DNA from: Novosphingobium chloroacetimidivorans
GTDB lineage: Bacteria; Pseudomonadota; Alphaproteobacteria; Sphingomonadales; Sphingomonadaceae
Assembly: GCF_014204535.1 (NCBI RefSeq)
Contig: NZ_JACHLR010000026.1
Location: forward strand, 1 to 41,354
Direction: 5' to 3'
DNA length: 41,354 nucleotides
Each line of letters begins with the position of its first letter. Within the stretch, counting starts at the first letter, position 1. Below the pieces are notes generated by a model. It was given only the letters and a program-made list of their open reading frames with translations, ran no database searches and was not told where the DNA came from. This document shows positions 34,241 to 41,354 of the stretch, one piece after another. Position numbers and translations under genes: made by a program.

Positions 34241-34564
34241 TCAGCAGCCCGACAGAACGGCGCAGGCCTTGTCATACGCGGGCCCGAAAGCTGCGACCTG
34301 ACGATCAAAAGCCGCACTGACGCGCTTCTGGTCGGCCGCTCAAGCGATCGAGTAAGCACTCTGCGCCCGCGCGAAAACGGCCTCCACAGCATCACGCGTG
34401 CCGGGCTCGGCGTTCCACGCATCGTTGGAGGTCTGCATGCGCGCTTGGAGGGCCAGCAGTTCGCGGCTCGGCTCGGCTATCGGTGCGGAGTTGGGCTTGG
34501 TGGCGATCGCCAAGGCGGGCGAGGCGAGACAAAGGGACAGGCACGCAAGGGTAAGCTTCTTCAT
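34241..34564 (-). pseudogene. Small secreted protein with in-frame TGA
   Basis: The start at 34564 gives a signal peptide (KKLTLACLSLCLASPALA) and a short helical protein that stops at TGA 34342-34340 after QSAYSIA. The same frame continues past this TGA with AADQKRVSAAFDRQVAAFGP and AYDKACAVLSGC to a second stop at 34243-34241. The sequence on both sides has the same codon usage and helical character, so the first TGA looks like a nonsense mutation (or base error) in a 107-codon gene. Family not recognised; predicted periplasmic. Confidence 0.6.
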
Positions 34565-34659
34565 GGTACTTCGCCGTGGTTGATGGGCAGACGAGCCGGT
34601 CTGCCAGCGGTCAGAGTCACGCTTGAGATGGGGCTTTGCGGATGACGATGATGGCCGCC

Positions 34660-35266
34660 TTAGCGTGCCGCCGCCTCCGGCCGCCAGTAGATCCCGCGCT
34701 TCTCGCCGTTGCGTATATGACGTAAGTGACGCTCGGCTGCGTACCGCACTAACTCGCCGCAAGGGAACAGTTTGCCGTCGACTGCCGCCTTCGCCCGCGA
34801 GGTCGTCGGATCTTGATCGGCCAGAAAGCGGTTAGGCACGGCTCCTGAGGTAACCGCCGCCAGTCGTCCGGGGTGACCTTTGCGCACGACCTTGGCCGCG
34901 CCCGCACGGCGGCGCGGCGACAGGCCGAGCTCCTGCTCCTGGCGACCAGCATTGGAGTCAGCCTCGCGCATCGCTGTCAAGTACGGGCTGAGCCGAGCAA
35001 TCGCTGTCGGATTGCCGCGCTTTGGCTTCAGCACCGCGCCGTTCTCAATGACTGCGCGCGAGCAGCGATCGAACACGATGTAGGCGAGCACCAGGCTGGA
35101 TCGAGTGCGCGTTCGCCAGCGCGAGCAGTTCTCGCTCCTTCATCTCGGTCGTGATCCGACGCCAGTGCTCGCCAGCCGCAGCGCCCTCGATCTCGTCGCT
35201 CAGCAGCAGCGTCCAATCGGGCTCAGGAACGATGGCGAAGGTACCTTCGACGGGGGTGACGGACAT
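34660..35266 (-). pseudogene. P27-like phage terminase small subunit, frameshifted
   Basis: The frame from 35266 reads WTLLLSDEIEGAAAGEHWRR and ITTEMKERELLALANAHSI. The sense then moves to the frame starting near 35091: LAYIVFDRCSRAVIENGAVL, NPTAIARLSPYLTAMREADS and EQELGLSPRRRAGAAKV. Together this is the layout of P27-family terminase small subunits, which bind phage DNA for packaging (helical core, then E-x-GLxPxSR near the end). An indel lies near 35085-35095. The C-terminal ~70 residues are less typical. It belongs to a prophage remnant with the two genes at higher coordinates. Confidence 0.6.
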
Positions 35267-35407
35267 TCATGACCCCTTTCAAAGCAACTTTTACTCTGGC
35301 CCCTAATCGAGGTGCGCACAGAGGTACCTGCCGGGTTTAGGAGGCCGCCCGTTCAAACTTTCGATAGGGGTGGTCCGTTCAGCTAAATCCACCAAATCGA
35401 TGAACGA

Positions 35408-35700
35408 TCAGGTGTTCTCGCCTTTGCGAGTCACCTCGACCGCACCGTGCACCTTCTTCATCCAGCCCTTGTCCCGCACATCAGGGTTGATCTGGAAGTT
35501 GCCAGCATTGTCGAGCACCGACCGGACAACGAAGCCCTCGTCGATGTAGTAGCACGGCACATCCCGTTGCTCCACGCCGTCGAGCCAGATGATCAGCGCC
35601 GAGCCGATCTCAAGATAATCGGCGCGATTGCCTGGATCGGTTGGTCCGTGGACAAGCGCGCGGGATCGAAGTCAACGACAGGTCGGTCACTTTCATTACC
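35408..35700 (-). pseudogene. Prophage-type hypothetical protein, frameshifted
   Basis: Not visible as one long frame. The minus strand gives VVDFDPARLSTDQPIQAIAP near 35670-35610, then in a neighbouring frame IGSALIIWLDGVEQRDVPCY, YIDEGFVVRSVLDNAGNFQI and KGWMKKVHGAVEVTRKGENT, ending at 35408. The joined ~90-residue product looks coherent, with alternating beta strands. Position between an HNH nuclease and a terminase small subunit suggests a small phage gene. Family not recognised. Confidence 0.45.
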
Positions 35701-35706
35701 CCTGCC

Positions 35707-36093
35707 TCATGGATGCGCCGGATCGAGCGGCCTGCCATCACGGCCTATGCCATGCACGATGCCGCCTCGCTCCTCCCGCTGGATCTCGCCGCCATGGCAG
35801 CGCTTGCACGCTGGCTCCCAGTTATTGCGATCCCAGAAGAGCTTCTGATTACCACGGTGCTGGATGCGGGGGTCGACAACAGCGGCAGGCACCGCCCTTC
35901 CCTTTGCCTCGCACCGGATACACAGCGGGTTGGCTGCGAGAAATGCTAAGCGGGCCTTCTGCCACTTGCTGCCATAGCCGCGCTCACTGGATGAGCGTTT
36001 GTCCCTGCGCCAGCTAGGCGCTCTCAAGCGCGCTGCCAGGAAGTAAAACGAAGATCCATCCGTAGACATACGGTTAACCATTTGCATCGACAC
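35707..36093 (-). CDS. Phage-type HNH endonuclease, active site possibly impaired
   Basis: Predicted up to 128 residues. ERGYGSKWQKARLAFLAANP, LCIRCEAKGR, HRGNQKLFWDRNNWEPACKR and CHGG match small phage HNH nucleases that sit next to terminase genes and help packaging. The two CxxC zinc pairs are present (CIRC, CKRC). In relatives the first catalytic His occurs in VVDHI; here the same place reads VVDPRI, so that His is missing and activity is doubtful. Several Met codons near the start are possible. It is the first of three phage-like genes in a row on the minus strand, the usual HNH - small terminase order. Confidence 0.7.
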   Translation of the reverse strand: MSMQMVNRMSTDGSSFYFLAARLRAPSWRRDKRSSSERGYGSKWQKARLAFLAANPLCIRCEAKGRAVPAAVVDPRIQHRGNQKLFWDRNNWEPACKRCHGGEIQREERGGIVHGIGRDGRPLDPAHP

Positions 36094-36140
36094 GCCGTCA
36101 ACCGCCGCGATTTAGCTCCATGTAGAAATGGAGAGTTCTC

Positions 36141-36416
36141 ATGCCGCGCACTCACAATCTCGCACTTGCCACATTTGACGAAACTTCGAACATCATCGCC
36201 AAGCAGGCCGAGCCAGCAGAGCGCACCGATGTTCAACTGACTGTCATAGATGCGGACGCGACTCACGTTCGCCAACTGCAGCATCTGCTGGCAGAAGCCT
36301 ATCAGGAAGTTTCGCCAGAAGAGAAGTTGCCAATACGGCAACGCATCGCCGCCATTGTCGCGTTGACCATGTTTCTTTGGGCGTTGGTTGCGGCTGCCGT
36401 GTATGCCGTACTTTGA
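36141..36416 (+). CDS. Small single-pass membrane protein, unknown
   Basis: Predicted 91 residues with GGAGAG 5-10 bases before the ATG. A hydrophilic, helical N-terminal part (ATHVRQLQHLLAEAYQEVSP) precedes one C-terminal membrane helix (IAAIVALTMFLWALVAAAVY). The layout is that of a tail-anchored protein. No family recognised. It is followed by the small-RNA-like units and is not linked to the phage genes, which run the other way. Confidence 0.6.
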   Translation: MPRTHNLALATFDETSNIIAKQAEPAERTDVQLTVIDADATHVRQLQHLLAEAYQEVSPEEKLPIRQRIAAIVALTMFLWALVAAAVYAVL

Positions 36417-36570
36417 AAAAAGGGGCCGGGCTTAGGATGGTTGCGCCAATCCTACTTCGCCAGGGCTGAATGACCAGCGCTCTACCGGCTAACCCAAATT
36501 TACATCGACGATGGTACGGCACCGCACGATGAACAACTGTTCATCTGCGGAATTCGTTTGTGTATGCCTT

Positions 36571-36649
36571 CAGTGCGACCCGAAGGACTCGCAAGAGTCT
36601 GGACAACTACGCGGCGGCGTTCCTGCTATCCCGGGCGCCGCCGTTTTTT
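36571..36649 (+). ncRNA. Small-RNA-like unit 1 with intrinsic terminator
   Basis: An ACCCGAAGGACT segment (36578-36589) is followed by a stem GGACTC/GAGTCT closed by a GCAA tetraloop, the linker GGACAACTACG, and a terminator hairpin. Its outer stem CGGCGGCG (36612-36619) pairs with CGCCGCCG (36636-36643) and is followed by T6. The same plan is repeated 169 bases downstream with compensating base changes (see the second unit). It does not encode a plausible protein. The exact 5' end is unknown. Type of RNA not recognised. Confidence 0.6.
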
Positions 36650-36737
36650 AAGCCATGCGCGATCCAGAACATACGGCACCGCACAGCGTATAGCACAGCA
36701 AATAGCCATTCACCGACGGTGTCCACCGTGTATAGTT

Positions 36738-36819
36738 GCGGTACCACCCGAAGGACTCTTGTTGAGTCCGGACAACTACGCGGCGACCTCCTGATACCTC
36801 AGGGGTCGCCGTTCTTTTA
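36738..36819 (+). ncRNA. Small-RNA-like unit 2 with intrinsic terminator
   Basis: Paralogue of the unit at 36571. It shares ACCCGAAGGACT and GGACAACTACGCGGCG with the same spacing. The first stem is GGACTC/GAGTCC with a TTGTT loop. The terminator's outer stem is CGGCGACC (36781-36788) with GGTCGCCG (36804-36811), then TTCTTTT. Relative to unit 1 two stem positions differ, and in both the partner base changes too, which supports a real RNA structure. TATAGT at 36731-36736 could be a -10 box, giving a transcript of about 80 bases. Confidence 0.62.
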
Positions 36820-36940
36820 ACTGCATGTCGCGATCACATTGATCGGCAATGACAATGCGCTGGGTCGGGGTTGCCAGACCATGAAGCGTTCGGGTGAGCT
36901 TCTGAATTGAGCAGCGAGGCTGTGTTGACGGCACTTTTGT

Positions 36941-37208
36941 CTAGGTGTTTGGTCCCGGAATTTGCTGGTGCGGATTTGAGGTAAAGCGGAATGGCTCTTT
37001 GAGCCATGCTTTGCAGATTGCTTCGTAGGGCGTGAGGCCCTTGAGGGTCTTGAGCCTGCGACCGAAGTTGTATGCGGCGACGAAGTCGCTGAGGTGCTGC
37101 CGCAGCTGATCGTGGTTGTCGTAGTGGTAGCGTTTGACGGTCGCATCCTTGATCGTCCGGTTCATCCGCTCGACCTGACCGTTGGCCCACGGGTGCTTCG
37201 GATTGCGG
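36941..37208 (-). pseudogene. IS481-family transposase, C-terminal fragment
   Basis: HPWANGQVERMNRTIKDATV, KRYHYDNHDQLRQHLSDFVA and RRLKTLKGLTPYEAICKAWL are the C-terminal end of IS481-type transposases, ending in PHQQIPGPNT at 36941. The Glu in QVERMNRTIK is the last acidic residue of the DDE site. The N-terminal three quarters are missing, replaced by an IS630 fragment. Confidence 0.85.
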
Positions 37209-37921
37209 CGCGCTTTTGACTTGAGAGATTGTCCATAACGACGATGTCGCCGGGGCGTAGCTCGGGAACGAGCACGTTGGTCACGTAGGCCTCCAACCAG
37301 TCTCCGTTGTTGGGCCATCAAGCACCATCGGCGCGATCATGCCGGTCATGCGCAGGCCGGCGACAAAGGTGGTGGTCTTGCGATGACCATGCGGGAAGCC
37401 CATTCGCAGGCGCTCGCCTCTGGCACAGCGACCATGGCTGCGGGTCATGTTGGTCGCAGTCCATGTTTCGTCGATAAAGACGAGGCGCTCTGGCTCGAGA
37501 TCAAGCTGGTCATCAAACCAGGCATGGCGCTGCCTCAAGACATCGGGTCGGTTCTGCTCGATCGCGTGACCCGACTTTTTTTGCGCGTGATCCGGTGACG
37601 ATCGAAAAAGCGCCAGAGCGTGCCGATCCCGACCGCAATGCCACGCTTGGCAAGGCCGGTCCGGATCTCGGCAAGGGTGATGTCGCCATTCTCCTCCAGC
37701 ATGGCCAGGATGAGCTCGGCATGTGCATCGGTCTTTGACGAGCGTTGGTCGCCTCCTGGCTTTCCAGGCACCGCTCGGCCATGCCTCAACGCTATCTGCC
37801 GCCGGCGGATAGCCGTCGCCACGCCAGCTCCGAACCGATCTGCAGCTGCTTGGCAACTCAGGCCGCCATCGATAGCGGCCACTACCCGGTCACGCAGATC
37901 CTGAGACAGTGCTCTGCCCAT
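37209..37921 (-). pseudogene. IS630-family transposase, frameshifted and 3'-truncated
   Basis: The start at 37921 gives MGRALSQDLRDRVVAAIDGG, the HTH region (CQAAADRFGAGVATAIRRRQ) and NGDITLAEIRTGLAKRGIAV up to FFDRHRITRKK. After a frameshift near 37577 it continues as RPDVLRQRHAWFDDQLDLEP and RLVFIDETWTATNMTRSHGR (first catalytic Asp), then LRMTGMIAPMVLDGP. A second frame change near 37317 leads to GDWLEAYVTNVLVPELRPGD and VVMDNLSSQ (second Asp). The last quarter is lost at the join with the IS481 fragment. Confidence 0.88.
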
Positions 37922-38098
37922 CCATGCCGGCCTCCAAATCCAGCCAGGCGGGTGAATCAGACCTGACGCGGCAAGAGAATACCGCTTGATTCAGGCACTG
38001 TGGAAAATACTTCAAGACTTGCGGAGGAGGTTGATTCGCGCGGGTGAGAAAGGCAGTTCGACGCGCGAGGCCGCAGCCCGCTCCGACGTGAGCCACCG

Positions 38099-38124
38099 AC
38101 CGGTGCACTTCCTTTGACAGAGCC
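38099..38124 (-). repeat. Orphan IS6-type terminal repeat (relic 4)
   Basis: CCGGTGCACTTCCTTTGACAGAGCC at 38099-38123 resembles the ends of relics 2 and 3 (GTGCACTTGGTTTGACAGAGCC). No transposase sequence adjoins it. It is probably the last trace of another IS6-type element upstream of the flagellar genes. Confidence 0.6.
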
Positions 38125-38372
38125 CTTGGCCGCCCACACCAGTGCAAGCTTCCGGCCAAGTACGCATCGGCTAACTACACCAAAGTAGAGCGTCATCGGC
38201 GCCCCTCCGACAGCGTCACACTTCTCCTGGCGTGCGGCAGGGTGAACTGCGCCCTCAGCGTCTCTTGCACCATGATGTACTACGTATTTGTCCGTGACTC
38301 GCAATTAGGTATGTTTCCGCCGATCGCGCATACAAATGATCTCGTCTCCACGTCACTTGAGTTCGCAGCGTT

Positions 38373-39644
38373 ATGTCCAATATCTGTAACCTTCGGCGCC
38401 AACCATACCCAGCGACGGACACGCACGAAGAGGTGATGGCCGAACGGCTCGGTCCCATATTGAGAGTTCTGAAGAGCGCATGCGATTATCGCACACCAGG
38501 GCGTCTGCCGCATGCAACGCTACGCGATCTGACCTTTGGTGAAGGGCATTCCGCGATCGTGCGTGATGGAAAACTTACACGTCTCACCTTTGCCGACCCT
38601 GCCAGCGAGTCGGCGCTCGCCATGACACTGGCCGCGATGGCCGGCCCGGGCGAGCCGATCGCGGCCGATCCGGAGAGCCTCTCGGTCTTCGCACTCGCCG
38701 ATCGCCTGGCCGTCAGTGACATTCCCGTCTTGATTAACGGACCGACCGGAACCGGCAAGGAAGTGCTCAGCCGCTTCATCCATGCACGGTCCAAGCGCGC
38801 CGCCGGACCTTTCATCGCCGTTAACTGTGCCGCGATGCCCGAGCACATGCTGGAAGCCATGCTGTTCGGTCACCAGAAGGGCGCGTTCACCGGCGCGACC
38901 GGCGCCAGCGAGGGCTTCATGCGCGCGGCCGATGGCGGCACGCTGCTGCTCGACGAGATCGCCGAACTGCCGCTGCCGCTCCAGGCCAAGCTGCTGCGCG
39001 CCCTGCAGGAGCAGGAAGTGGTGCCAATCGGCGCGACCAAGCCGATCCCGGTCGACATCCGCGTGATCGCCTGCGCCAACCGCGACCTGCCGACCGAAGT
39101 CGCCGAAGGCCGCTTCCGCGCCGACCTCTATTACCGCCTCAACGTCTTCCCGCTCAGCTTGCGCCCGCTGCGCGAGCGTGCGGACGACATCGCCCCGCTC
39201 GCCTTCGGCATGGCGCTGCGCCACGCCCACAACCCGGCTCGCGTGCCCTGCTTAAACGAAGCCGCGCTCGCCATGCTCAAGATCCACGCGTGGCCCGGCA
39301 ACGTGCGCGAGCTGGAGAACGTGGTGCGCCGTGCGCTGCTGCTCGCCGGCGAGTCGGGCACGATCACGCCCGACCACATCGTGTTCGACATGCCAGCTCG
39401 CCTCGTCGCGGTGCCGAGCGTCTCCGAACCGATCGAGCTAGAGGCTCCGGCGCGCAAGCTGTCGAGCGTGGTGCAGCTGTCCGAAGCGCGCGCTATCATC
39501 GACACGCTGGAAGCCTGCGGTGGCAACCGCCTGCAGGCCGCTCGCGAACTCGGCATTTCCGAGCGCACCCTGCGTTACCGCCTCGCGTCGTTCCGTGACG
39601 CCGGCATCGAGATCAGCCGCGCCGCGGCGGGTGGCCGTCGATGA
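38373..39644 (+). CDS. flbD: FlbD-like sigma-54-dependent flagellar activator
   Basis: Predicted 423 residues. The AAA+ sigma-54 interaction domain is complete: Walker A GPTGTGKE near residue 125, GAFTGA (in HQKGAFTGATGASEG) which contacts sigma-54, Walker B GGTLLLDEIAELPLPLQAKL, and arginine-finger region FRADLYYRLNVFPLSLRPLR. A Fis-type helix-turn-helix closes the protein (GGNRLQAARELGISERTLRY). The first ~110 residues lack a clear receiver domain, as in other FlbD-like proteins. The true start may be ATG 38436 (GAGGTG just before it), as the first 21 residues may come from rearranged DNA. It overlaps fliE by ATGA and in this group controls late flagellar promoters. Confidence 0.85.
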   Translation: MSNICNLRRQPYPATDTHEEVMAERLGPILRVLKSACDYRTPGRLPHATLRDLTFGEGHSAIVRDGKLTRLTFADPASESALAMTLAAMAGPGEPIAADPESLSVFALADRLAVSDIPVLINGPTGTGKEVLSRFIHARSKRAAGPFIAVNCAAMPEHMLEAMLFGHQKGAFTGATGASEGFMRAADGGTLLLDEIAELPLPLQAKLLRALQEQEVVPIGATKPIPVDIRVIACANRDLPTEVAEGRFRADLYYRLNVFPLSLRPLRERADDIAPLAFGMALRHAHNPARVPCLNEAALAMLKIHAWPGNVRELENVVRRALLLAGESGTITPDHIVFDMPARLVAVPSVSEPIELEAPARKLSSVVQLSEARAIIDTLEACGGNRLQAARELGISERTLRYRLASFRDAGIEISRAAAGGRR

Positions 39645-40012
39645 GCGGGATCAACGGCATCGGCGGCGGCGCTGCGGGCGTGCAGCAGATCATGGCGCTG
39701 CGTGCACAGATCATGGACCGCAACCAGGTCCTGCAGCAGTTGCATGCGCCGCAGGGCACCAGTCAGGTCGCCAGAACGCAGGCAGCACCGGCGCAAAACT
39801 TCGCCGACGCGTTCAAGACCGCGCTCGACGGCGTCAACGCCACGCAGCTGAAGGCGGAGGGGATCTCCGAAGCATACCAGCGCGGTGAAGTGACCGATGT
39901 CGCGAAAGTCATGCTCGCGCGCCAGGAAGCCAGCGTCTCGTTCGAGGCGACCCTGCAGGTCCGCAACAAGCTGCTCAGCGCCTACCAAGACATCATGCGG
40001 ATGGGAGTTTAA
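39641..40012 (+). CDS. fliE: Flagellar hook-basal body protein FliE
   Basis: Predicted 123 residues, normal FliE length. It has NFADAFKTALDGVNATQLKA, then VTDVAKVMLARQEASVSFEA and LQVRNKLLSAYQDIMRMGV, the conserved helical C-terminal half of FliE, which forms the adaptor between the MS ring and the rod. The start overlaps the flbD stop (ATGA). In sphingomonads fliF, fliG and others normally follow; here only IS fragments follow, so the operon has been cut or the rest lies elsewhere. Confidence 0.93.
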   Translation: MSGINGIGGGAAGVQQIMALRAQIMDRNQVLQQLHAPQGTSQVARTQAAPAQNFADAFKTALDGVNATQLKAEGISEAYQRGEVTDVAKVMLARQEASVSFEATLQVRNKLLSAYQDIMRMGV

Positions 40013-40302
40013 TAGCAAGCCGACGGGAGACGAGCTTACGGCAGCCGTAACAGCCCCGATTGGTAATACAATTTAATCGTATCACCAGGTCACCTAGGCG
40101 TCTGAGCGGCGTTTCCGACAGTTGAAACTGCGCCCGCAACCTCGATGCAGGGGTCGCTGTAAACGGCGGCCACTCTCGGCGGGTGTGTACTAAACAGGCC
40201 GAAGTAGTGAAGCCCAGTGGGCTGTTTCGGGGGCATACTTGTTAAGCTGCCTGAGGTTAGCTGGCTTTGGTGATTCAAGCTGTTCATTGCGATGGAAGCT
40301 GG

Positions 40303-40530
40303 ATGACGCTGCGGCAATACGAACTGACAGATACGGAATGGCCGATCATCGAGCCGCTACCGCCCGACAAGCATCGCGGGGTTTTCAGTGTAGGTGATCG
40401 TGGAGTCTTGAACGGCATTCTCTGTCGGTCTCGAAGCGGTTCGCCATGGGCCTAGGCGCTTGAGCGCTAACGGGCCCTAAACGACCTGTTACAACCGGTT
40501 CGTACACTGGCGCCAAGCCGGGGTGCGGGA
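40303..40530 (+). pseudogene. IS5-family transposase, N-terminal relic
   Basis: MTLRQYELTDTEWPIIEPLP, PDKHRGVFSVGDRGVLNGIL and SGSPW are the N-terminus of an IS5-type transposase. After frame damage near 40440, TTCYNRFVHWRQAGVR appears in another frame and then stops. The bases just before (GATTCAAG at 40272) resemble those before the copy at 7209, so the left end of the element is probably near 40240-40270. This insertion follows the break after fliE. Confidence 0.75.
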
Positions 40531-40539
40531 ACGGCCTCT

Positions 40540-40950
40540 GACGGCTGTTCAGTGTCGTTAATCAGCTTGCGTGGCCATAGGCTGCGGCGATCGGCCGCCC
40601 GTCCGATCATCCGCTCGGCCGGGATGACTTCCGCTTGGCGGATCGCCGTGCTCGCCTGGACATCCACGATCTCGGCATTGTCGGCGTCGGTGAGGCAGTC
40701 GGTGAAGTAGTAGAAAGCAGCGCGTCCGCCGTGTGCCAAGGAACAGCTTGCCGCTGGATCAACGCGCGGGACGCGCTGCGGCTGGACCGAAGTTGCACCA
40801 CCAAAACCGGCCGATCGCGCTGTAGAAGCTTCGGAGGTGCTCACGCATCGTAGGCAAATCCACAAACCGGTCAGCCGAAGAACGCAGAAGCCATGTCCGC
40901 GTTGTGGAACGTGACACGCTCAACCGAGCCGGCGATCTGGTCGCTATGGG
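40540..40950 (-). pseudogene. IS1182-like transposase relic with internal deletion
   Basis: On the minus strand, SSADRFVDLPTMREHLRSFY at about 40905-40850 is the N-terminal region of a DUF772/IS1182-like transposase. After a deletion the catalytic region follows in another frame: YYFTDCLTDADNAEIVDVQA, TAIRQAEVIPAERMIGRAAD and LWPRKLINDTE. Both frames are open only over short stretches. The element is not functional. Confidence 0.65.
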
Positions 40951-41190
40951 GCCACACGCCCGTCTGCTGGGTCTGATTGGCAGGTACGAAGGCCATCGCC
41001 CCGATAATACGTGCGCGACGTGGTTCGACAACGTTCTGTCGACTTACCTCGCAATCGCGTCGGCACGTGCGGCAATGATCGGTGGGACGCTCACATGGCA
41101 GCAGCCGCTGTGTACGTCACCGTACACAAAGTCATGCTGGCAGCGTCGCGGAAAGTAGCACTAAAGTATTCGTGATGATCAAGCAGGAGA

Positions 41191-41354
41191 TTACTGCCAG
41201 AGCCGGTTGGCTTTGAGCAGAGCGTTCGCGGTGATGACGAGCTTCCGCCTGACCGCGGTGATCGCGATTTTGGCAGGCTTTCCGGCGGTCACCAGCTGCT
41301 GATATTTGGCTTTAAGATCGGGATTGAAGCGGGCGGCGACGAGCGCTGGCATGT
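41191..41354 (-). CDS. IS110-family transposase, C-terminal end (runs off the window)
   Basis: The minus strand reads MPALVAARFNPDLKAKYQQL, VTAGKPAKIAITAVRRKLVI and TANALLKANRLWQ to a TAA at 41191. This matches the C-terminal helix region of IS110-type DEDD transposases. The remainder lies beyond the window edge, so whether the gene is intact cannot be judged. It is not the same sequence as the copy at 9935. Confidence 0.8.
   Translation of the reverse strand, partial: MPALVAARFNPDLKAKYQQLVTAGKPAKIAITAVRRKLVITANALLKANRLWQ

Larger units (their letters stand above)
36516..36845 (+). repeat. Tandem duplication carrying the two small-RNA-like units
   Basis: Two direct copies with a period of about 157-169 bases. 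Shared blocks are TACGGCACCGCAC (36515 and 36672), GTGTAT (about 36560 and 36728), the RNA bodies, and a downstream CATG-CGCGATC block (about 36654 and 36823). Loops and spacers between blocks differ strongly, so the duplication is old and the conserved blocks are probably functional (promoter element plus RNA). Confidence 0.6.

Noticed and set aside
34340..34342. Selenocysteine codon in the small secreted protein
   Set aside because: No SECIS-like hairpin follows the TGA and the family has no reason for selenium; nonsense mutation is simpler.
36420..36500. tRNA-like stretch on the minus strand (GCCGGTAGAGC resembles a D-arm)
   Set aside because: No acceptor pairing, no TTCRA T-loop and no consistent anticodon stem; the local hairpin TAGGAT/ATCCTA does not fit a cloverleaf.
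1..41354. CRISPR array
   Set aside because: No regularly spaced short repeats were seen; the only tandem repeat is the two-copy small-RNA unit at 36.5-36.8 kb.

Overview
The window looks like an accessory, heavily rearranged stretch of a sphingomonad (Alphaproteobacteria, order Sphingomonadales) chromosome or large plasmid. Pointers are the high GC content, two secreted proteins with the PEPxxWA-type C-terminal sorting signal typical of sphingomonads, a FlbD-like/FliE flagellar pair, and many insertion-sequence relics of types common in Sphingomonas, Sphingobium and Novosphingobium. The assignment is inference; no rRNA or convincing tRNA gene is present.

Layout. (1) 166-957: decayed IS6-family element. 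(2) 989-4941: two divergently transcribed genes, a SLOG-like nucleotide-sensor protein with several membrane helices and a TIR-TM-TPR protein. This is the best candidate for an undescribed anti-phage or conflict system: TIR enzymes make NAD-derived signals and SLOG domains bind such signals. (3) 4977-9385: a PEP-CTERM protein, the 3' half of a group II intron, an IS5-family element with a -1 frameshift site, and a FeeM-like N-acyltransferase. (4) 9484-13234: an IS5-type transposase gene split by an IS110/IS1111-type element, a frameshifted GrlR-like gene, a small Cys-containing hypothetical and an IS6 relic. (5) 13424-23880: an oxidative cluster of unknown purpose (membrane-anchored Dyp-type peroxidase, P450 with an altered I-helix, small helical protein, DUF362-like/SRPBCC-like protein, NAD-dependent epimerase, SRPBCC-like protein, beta-propeller, PAP2 phosphatase). 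(6) 23985-30764, minus strand: membrane protein, peptidoglycan amidase, a ~988-residue unknown protein (frameshifted) and a truncated alpha/beta-hydrolase. (7) 30813-32597: cupin and epoxide-hydrolase-like exported proteins, with a divergent LysR gene cut off by a 327-bp deleted IS6 derivative. (8) 33159-36416: a second PEP-CTERM protein, a small secreted protein with an in-frame stop, remnants of a phage packaging region and a small membrane protein. (9) 36516-36845: two tandem paralogous small-RNA-like units, each ending in an intrinsic terminator. (10) 36941-38124: fused IS481/IS630 relics and an orphan IS6 end. (11) 38373-40012: FlbD-like sigma-54 activator and fliE, after which the flagellar operon is broken by IS fragments that run to the window end.

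How the genes fit together. IS6-type relics in the same orientation lie at 13.0-13.2 kb and 32.6-32.9 kb and frame modules 5-7, suggesting IS-mediated capture of that block. Within it, start/stop overlaps (ATGA, GTGA) show tight translational coupling of the DUF362-epimerase-SRPBCC genes and of the hydrolase-cupin pair. Frameshifts or stops in several genes indicate that parts of the region are decaying, or that the assembly carries indel errors at homopolymers; reads would be needed to tell these apart.
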